Below are positions 6,835 to 10,443 of a DNA stretch of 10,443 nt, in pieces (within the stretch, counting starts at the first letter, position 1; each line of letters starts with the position of its first letter). The DNA is from Anaerolineales bacterium UBA3940. Lineage in GTDB: Bacteria; Chloroflexota; Anaerolineae; Aggregatilineales; UBA3940. Below the pieces are notes generated by a model. That model made no database searches. It was not told where the DNA came from and saw only the letters and a list, made by a program, of their open reading frames with translations. Made by a program: the position numbers and the translations under genes. Location: contig DGDY01000122.1 in NCBI GenBank assembly GCA_002385675.1, positions 11,090 to 21,532 of the forward strand. Direction: 5' to 3'.

Positions 6835-6844
6835 ACCAAAAACT

Positions 6845-7495
6845 ATGCCCGACGTCAAGTTGTCACGCCGGCAGCAAGCGATCATCAACTTCATCAGCGC
6901 GTTCGTGGAGGAGAACGGCTACCCGCCAACCATCCGCGAGATCGGCGCGGCGTGCAATATCTCGTCAACGTCCGTTGTGAACTACAACCTGAATAAGCTG
7001 GAGCGCGCCGGCCTGCTGGTGCGTGATCGCGAGGTGTCGCGCGGGCTGCGGCTGGTCACCGAGGATGGGGACCACGACAACAAAAATCTGTTCCGCGTGC
7101 CGCTCGTGGGCCGCATCGTGGCGAGCGAGCCCGTCCCCGTGCCCGGCTCGGACTTCTCCATCTTCGGCGCTGACGAGTCAATCGAGATCACCCGCGACAT
7201 AGCCGACCCGTCCGACGACCTCTTCGCGCTGCAGGTCAGCGGTGACTCGATGGTCGACGCGATGATCAACGATGGCGACATCGTGATCATGCGCCCGCAC
7301 CATGACGTGAAGAACGGGGACATGGTGGCTGTCTGGCTGGCCGACCGCGAGGAGACGACCCTCAAGCGGTTCTACAAGGAGGGCAAGCGCATCCGGCTCC
7401 AGCCCGCCAACCCGACCATGGACCCGATCTACATCGACGACCCCAAGTCCGTCCGCGTGCAGGGGCGGGTCGTTGCGGTGGTGCGGCACGTCTAA
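6845..7495 (+). CDS. lexA: SOS regulator LexA (transcriptional repressor, self-cleaving)
   Basis: Repressor of DNA-damage genes; RecA filaments trigger its self-cleavage. It has 216 residues, near the usual length of about 200-240. The N-terminal winged helix-turn-helix (1-70) starts LSRRQQAIINFISAF, with YPPTIREIG (26-34) and the recognition region ISSTSVVNYNLNKLERAG. The C-terminal peptidase S24 domain has nucleophile Ser135 in VSGDSM and general-base Lys174 in TTLKRFY, so it should be active. The scissile bond falls at Ala93-Ser94 in GRIVASEP, where most LexA proteins have Ala-Gly. ATG 6845 is chosen over in-frame GTG 6827 because GAGAGG lies 10 bases before it and the protein then begins like other LexA proteins. 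It is expressed from its own autoregulated promoter and ends at a strong terminator; no co-transcribed SOS gene follows. Confidence 0.95.
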   Translation: MPDVKLSRRQQAIINFISAFVEENGYPPTIREIGAACNISSTSVVNYNLNKLERAGLLVRDREVSRGLRLVTEDGDHDNKNLFRVPLVGRIVASEPVPVPGSDFSIFGADESIEITRDIADPSDDLFALQVSGDSMVDAMINDGDIVIMRPHHDVKNGDMVAVWLADREETTLKRFYKEGKRIRLQPANPTMDPIYIDDPKSVRVQGRVVAVVRHV

Positions 7496-7517
7496 GCGCC
7501 GGCTCCCAACCCGATAG

Positions 7518-7549
7518 TTGTGCTAGCGAGAGTCACGCATCGCGTGGCT
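7518..7549 (+). other. lexA 3' trailer: TGTGCTAGCG copy and small hairpin
   Basis: TGTGCTAGCG (7519-7528) is an exact complement of CGCTAGCACA (6810-6819) in the lexA leader. Just after it, AGTCACGC (7531-7538) pairs with GCGTGGCT (7542-7549), 8 bp with one G-U and an ATC loop. No T-run follows, so this is not a terminator; the real one is 20 bases further on. Confidence 0.4.
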
Positions 7550-7569
7550 TACCTGCTTATGTATTGTTG

Positions 7570-7599
7570 CGCGTCAAGCGTTGGCTTGGCGCGTTTTTT
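7570..7599 (+). terminator. lexA terminator
   Basis: CGCGTCAAGC (7570-7579) pairs with GCTTGGCGCG (7584-7593): 10 bp with one G-U, loop GTTG, followed by six T residues (7594-7599). This is a textbook factor-independent terminator, 74 bases after the lexA stop codon. Confidence 0.92.
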
Positions 7600-7655
7600 G
7601 TGCCCACCCCGCCGCGCGCATCACGGCCTGCCCCTACCGACGGCGATATTTTGTC

Positions 7656-7682
7656 CACGAATGACACGAATAACACGAATGA
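7656..7682. repeat. Three tandem 9-mers (CACGAATGA type)
   Basis: CACGAATGA, CACGAATAA and CACGAATGA stand head to tail at 7656-7664, 7665-7673 and 7674-7682. They lie in a 335-bp intergenic stretch (7496-7830) that has no credible gene. From memory, similar strings recur between genes in environmental Chloroflexota and other genomes; this cannot be confirmed here. Confidence 0.7.
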
Positions 7683-7699
7683 TTCTCAGGATGCAGGGA

Positions 7700-7720
7700 G
7701 CCGCGACTAAACGTCGTGGC
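7700..7720. repeat. Short hairpin resembling a dispersed palindromic repeat
   Basis: GCCGCGAC (7700-7707) pairs with GTCGTGGC (7713-7720), 8 bp with one G-U, loop TAAAC. GGGGTTT follows. The form (a GC-rich arm closing on a CTAAA-like loop) is that of short intergenic palindromes that recur in some genomes, and it lies 17 bases after the tandem 9-mers. The remaining stretch 7721-7830 shows only weak promoter-like sequence (TTGTGT 7785-7790, GAGAAT 7807-7812). Confidence 0.45.
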
Positions 7721-7830
7721 GGGGTTTGCTGATGCCTCACACCCCCGGCGTGACTTTCACCTCCCGGCACGATAAACTGATGAGTTGTGTCTGGTAACCC
7801 TGAGTTGAGAATTGGACGTACCCCGACCAG

Positions 7831-9252
7831 ATGGTAAACGCATCGACCGCAACCCCAACCCTGAACCTGCGGCGCGTCGTGCGGATGTGGTGGCCGCTCG
7901 CCGCAAGCTGGCTGCTCATGTCGCTGGAGCTGCCCGCCGTCAGCGCCGTCGTCGCACGGCTCCCCAACCCGGAGATCAACCTTGCCGCCTATGGCGGGGT
8001 GGTATTCCCCATCGCCCTGATCGTCGAGGCCCCGATTATCATGCTGCTGGCCGCCTCGACCGCGCTCAGCCGCGACCTGGCCTCCTACCAGCGGCTGCAC
8101 CGCTACATGATGCGGGCCGGTTTCGTGCTGACCGCGCTGCACCTGCTCGTCGCGCTGACGCCCCTGTACTACGTCGTGGTCGAGGGGTTGATCGGCGCGC
8201 CGCAGGAGATCATCGAGCCTGCCCGCATCGGCCTGATCATCATGACGCCCTGGACGTGGTCCATCGCCTACCGGCGCTTCAACCAGGGCGTGCTGATCCG
8301 CTTCGACCAGTCGCGGGCGGTCGGCATCGGCACGGCGGTGCGGCTCGGCTCGGGCTGGCTGGTGCTGCTCGCGGGGTATCTTATCGGCACGCTGCCCGGC
8401 ATCGTGGTGGGCACGACCGCCGTCGCCGTGGGCGTGGTCTCCGAGGCAGCCTACATCGGCCTGCGGACGCGCCCGGTAGTGAACGGCCCGCTGAAAGCCG
8501 CGCCGACCGTCGAGCCGGCGCTGACGCTCCCCGTGTTTCTGGCCTTCTACGTGCCGCTCGCGCTGACCTCGCTGATGAGCCTGCTCATCCAGCCCATCGG
8601 CAGCGCCGCGCTCAGTCGGATGCCGCTGGCGCTTGAGTCGCTCGCGGCCTGGCCGGTGATGTCCGGCATCAGCTTCATGTTCCGCAGCCCCGGCATTGCC
8701 TACAACGAGGTCGTCGTGGCGCTGTTCGAGGAGCCGGGCGCGGTGAAGACGCTGCGTCGCTTCGCGCTGTACCTGTCCATCAGCGTGACGGCGCTGCTGC
8801 TGATCGTCACGGCGACACCGCTCGCGCCCTTCTACCTGAGCGAGGTCTCGGCCCTGTCCGCCGAGCTGGTCGAGCTGGCGCGGCCCGGCCTGTGGCTGCT
8901 GCTGCCGCTGCCTGCGCTCATTGCCCTGCAGAACTGGTATCAGGGGGCAATCGTCACCAGCCGCCGCACGCGGGGCATCACCGAGGCGATTGTGATCTTC
9001 CTGCTAACAAGCATCATTGTGTTCGGCATCGGCATTGTGTGGGGCGAGGTGGCCGGGCTGCACGTGGGCCTCGCGGGCTTCACGCTGGCAACGCTCACGC
9101 AGACGGCGTGGCTGTGGGTCCGCAGCCGCCCGGTGATGCGCGCAGCGGAGGGACGCGCCGGGACCGTCCCGGTCGAGCCAATCGAGGCGTTCACTGACGC
9201 CCCGCCAGCGCCGCACAGCGCCACCAGCGAGGTAGAAGCACCCTATGTGTGA
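7831..9252 (+). CDS. MOP-superfamily membrane transporter, ANKH/MATE-like
   Basis: Polytopic inner-membrane protein of 473 residues with about 12 hydrophobic helices and a soluble Ala/Pro-rich tail (434-473). It shows a clear two-fold internal repeat: PLAASWLLMSLELPAVSAV (22-40), with downstream R43, P45 and LAAYG, lines up with PLALTSLMSLLIQPIGSAA (242-260), with R263, P265 and LAAWP. Likewise RRFNQGVLIR (148-157) lines up with NWYQGAIVTSR (368-378). This 2 x 6 helix design is that of MATE/MviN-type exporters; loop patterns also resemble the eukaryotic pyrophosphate/ATP/citrate-export protein ANKH, an inference from memory. Substrate unknown. ATG 7831 has no clear Shine-Dalgarno sequence; an in-frame stop at 7801 leaves little room for another start, so translation may be leaderless or weak. 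The stop codon overlaps the next gene by 8 bases, implying translational coupling. Confidence 0.75.
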   Translation: MVNASTATPTLNLRRVVRMWWPLAASWLLMSLELPAVSAVVARLPNPEINLAAYGGVVFPIALIVEAPIIMLLAASTALSRDLASYQRLHRYMMRAGFVLTALHLLVALTPLYYVVVEGLIGAPQEIIEPARIGLIIMTPWTWSIAYRRFNQGVLIRFDQSRAVGIGTAVRLGSGWLVLLAGYLIGTLPGIVVGTTAVAVGVVSEAAYIGLRTRPVVNGPLKAAPTVEPALTLPVFLAFYVPLALTSLMSLLIQPIGSAALSRMPLALESLAAWPVMSGISFMFRSPGIAYNEVVVALFEEPGAVKTLRRFALYLSISVTALLLIVTATPLAPFYLSEVSALSAELVELARPGLWLLLPLPALIALQNWYQGAIVTSRRTRGITEAIVIFLLTSIIVFGIGIVWGEVAGLHVGLAGFTLATLTQTAWLWVRSRPVMRAAEGRAGTVPVEPIEAFTDAPPAPHSATSEVEAPYV

Positions 9253-9946
9253 TGTGATTGCCTTTGACGCAGACGACACGCTCTGGCACAGCGAGACGAT
9301 GTACGTCGCCGTGCAGGGCGAGTTCAAGAAGATGCTCTCCGCCTACCAGCCCGAGGACGCCATCGCGGAGACGCTCTACCAGACGGAGATACGCAATCTC
9401 GAGTCGTTCGGCTACGGGGTGAAGGCGTTTGCGCTCTCAATGATCGAGGCGGCCATCACGCTCTCCGGCGGGCAGATCCCGGCGCGGGACATCCAGCGCA
9501 TCATCGACCTGGCGCGGAGTATGCTGGAGACGCCGCTGGAACTGTTCGACCACGTTGAGGACACGCTGAAGGCGCTCGCCGCGTCGCACCGGCTGATGGT
9601 GATCACAAAGGGCGACCTGCTCGACCAGGAGACGAAGCTCAAGCGCTCGCTGCTGGCCGACTACTTCACCTATGTGGAGATTGTCAGCGACAAGACGCCG
9701 GAGGTCTACCGCGCGATTCTGGAACGGCACCGTATCGCGCCGGAGCGGTTCGTCATGGTGGGCAACTCGCTCCGCTCGGACATCCTGCCGGTGCTCGCCA
9801 TCGGAGGTCGGGCGGTCTACATCCCCTACCACCTGACGTGGTCGCACGAACTGTCCGTCGAGCACGACCCGGCCCACGACGGCTACTATGAGATCGAGCA
9901 CCTCGGGCTGCTGCCCGCGCTCATCGAGGAGATGTGCGGCGGGTAG
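9245..9946 (+). CDS. HAD-family hydrolase
   Basis: Haloacid dehalogenase-like hydrolase of 233 residues, most likely a cytoplasmic phosphatase acting on a small phosphorylated metabolite. All four HAD motifs are visible: motif I FDADDTLW with nucleophile Asp8 and acid/base Asp10; motif II Thr121 in MVITKGD; motif III Lys150 in SDKTPEVY; motif IV VGNSLRSDI with Asp179. Residues 14-95 form a helical insertion after motif I, as in the C1 cap class, which shapes substrate choice. ATG 9245 overlaps the end of the transporter gene (ATGTGTGA), with GAGG at 9229-9232 as a distant ribosome-binding site, so translation probably depends on coupling. A phosphatase paired with an exporter could process what is transported, but the substrate cannot be read from the sequence. 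Confidence 0.9.
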   Translation: MCDVIAFDADDTLWHSETMYVAVQGEFKKMLSAYQPEDAIAETLYQTEIRNLESFGYGVKAFALSMIEAAITLSGGQIPARDIQRIIDLARSMLETPLELFDHVEDTLKALAASHRLMVITKGDLLDQETKLKRSLLADYFTYVEIVSDKTPEVYRAILERHRIAPERFVMVGNSLRSDILPVLAIGGRAVYIPYHLTWSHELSVEHDPAHDGYYEIEHLGLLPALIEEMCGG

Positions 9947-9956
9947 GGGGAGGCCA

Positions 9957-9965
9957 CTAGCACAA
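9957..9965. repeat. Fourth copy of the TGTGCTAG/CTAGCACA element
   Basis: CTAGCACAA lies 10 bases after the HAD stop codon and directly abuts the terminator stem. Its complement TTGTGCTAG occurs after lexA (7518-7526), and the 8-base core occurs twice in the lexA leader (6773-6780 and 6812-6819). Confidence 0.5.
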
Positions 9966-9992
9966 CGGGCGGCTCAGTGGAGCCGCCCGTTT
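9965..9992. terminator. Hairpin terminator between convergent genes
   Basis: ACGGGCGGCTC (9965-9975) and GAGCCGCCCGT (9980-9990) form a perfect 11-bp stem with an AGTG loop, 18 bases after the HAD stop codon. Only TTT follows on the plus strand and no T-run exists on the minus strand, so it may work through stem strength. Its position between converging genes suggests it serves both. Confidence 0.7.
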
Positions 9993-10035
9993 GCATGCCA
10001 TTATGCAGTTGAAACTTCGGCGAGATGGTCGGTGT

Positions 10036-10443
10036 TTACCAGGCCACCGCGTTCAGGTCCTTGTCCGCGGGATCCCACTTCACGATGTACTCCTTGCCGT
10101 CCCAGTACATCGTGTTCACCTGGATCTCGCCAGTCGGCAGCAGGTAGACCGTGATCGGGCGGAAGTTGTACGGGTTCTGGCCCGTCGCGATCACCACCGG
10201 CCCGTCCTCAGCCGACGCCGCCTCGATATCTTCATCCGTAAACGTCAGGGCCAGCGAGCCCCAGCCGGTGTTGATGTCGATACCGTAGATGGTGTACTGC
10301 CCGTTGCTGTAGTAGATCGCAATCGGGCGACCCAGGTGATAGGCGTTCAGGCTGCCGTCGTTCAGCTTGGCGATGACCTTCGGCACAACCGGAACCGGGG
10401 TCGGGGTCAGGGTCGGCTCTTCAGTGGGCTCCCCGGTCGGCTC
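10036..10443 (-). CDS. Secreted/surface protein with Thr/Pro-rich linker, C-terminal part (5' end outside window)
   Basis: Reading leftwards, the frame is open to the window edge, so the start of the protein is missing; 135 residues remain. It begins with a Thr/Glu/Pro-rich linker (EPTGEPTEEPTLTPTPVPVV), typical of extracellular proteins in Chloroflexota where it spaces a membrane anchor or kinase-like domain from an external domain. The remaining 113 residues form an aromatic, beta-strand-like domain with two similar halves: RPIAIYYSNGQYTIYGIDI and RPITVYLLPTGEIQVNTMYW. It ends YIVKWDPADKDLNAVAW. No enzyme motif is seen and I do not recognise the domain. An internal GTG (10386) could be mistaken for a start, but the linker codons continue unbroken upstream of it. 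Converges on the HAD gene. Confidence 0.75.
   Translation of the reverse strand, partial: EPTGEPTEEPTLTPTPVPVVPKVIAKLNDGSLNAYHLGRPIAIYYSNGQYTIYGIDINTGWGSLALTFTDEDIEAASAEDGPVVIATGQNPYNFRPITVYLLPTGEIQVNTMYWDGKEYIVKWDPADKDLNAVAW

Noticed and set aside
6827..6844. GTG at 6827 as lexA start
   Set aside because: It overlaps the best ribosome-binding site (GAGAGG 6829-6834), which is correctly spaced for ATG 6845, and would add an atypical N-terminus.
7656..7682. CRISPR array
   Set aside because: The units are 9 bases long with no spacers between them and no cas genes nearby.
7520..7732. Plus-strand frame of 70 codons after lexA
   Set aside because: It reads through the lexA terminator and the tandem 9-mers (giving RMTRITRM-like text), so it is a by-product of repeats.
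1..10443. Defence island, prophage or transposon
   Set aside because: No transposase, integrase, phage structural, restriction or toxin-antitoxin gene is visible, and no terminal repeats or target duplications were found by eye.

Overview
The window is about 10.4 kb of GC-rich (roughly 60-65% by eye), gene-dense bacterial chromosome. It most likely comes from a Chloroflexota (Anaerolineae-like) organism. This is an inference from several signs: a lexA with a Gram-positive-type GAAC-N4-GTTC operator, a DUF4118/PAS/GAF sensor kinase, a Thr/Pro-rich (TPTPVP) linker typical of Chloroflexota surface proteins, and a tandem CACGAAT repeat of a kind I recall from environmental Chloroflexota genomes. 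No rRNA or tRNA gene was seen.

Layout, left to right. Positions 1-606 hold the C-terminal part of a cytochrome P450. A 433-bp gap (607-1039) carries a likely terminator and a cluster of overlapping hairpins. A two-gene signalling operon follows: a 1128-residue membrane-anchored sensor histidine kinase (1040-4426) and a stand-alone receiver protein (4444-4839). It ends in a large hairpin terminator (4924-4974). A DoxX-like membrane protein (5107-5730) is followed by two terminators in tandem. Next come a divergent NarL/LuxR-type regulator (5935-6645) and the SOS repressor gene lexA (6845-7495). lexA has its own promoter with an operator between -35 and -10, a leader able to fold in alternative ways, and a textbook terminator. 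The 7600-7830 gap holds a short tandem repeat and a small hairpin resembling dispersed repeats. A 12-TM-type MOP-superfamily (ANKH/MATE-like) transporter (7831-9252) overlaps by 8 bp a HAD-family hydrolase (9245-9946). A strong hairpin separates these from a convergent, incomplete Thr/Pro-linked surface protein on the minus strand (10036-10443).

How the parts relate. The kinase and receiver protein are very likely a signalling pair; the receiver has no output domain, so the signal must pass to another protein. LexA is predicted to repress itself and an SOS regulon. The transporter and hydrolase are translationally coupled and may share a substrate route. The other genes look like independent transcription units, each closed by its own terminator. 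I see no defence system, prophage, transposon or CRISPR array. The more unusual signals are RNA- or DNA-level: the folded region before the kinase, and the TGTGCTAG-type 8-mer that occurs four times, three of them around lexA and including the two ends of its transcript.
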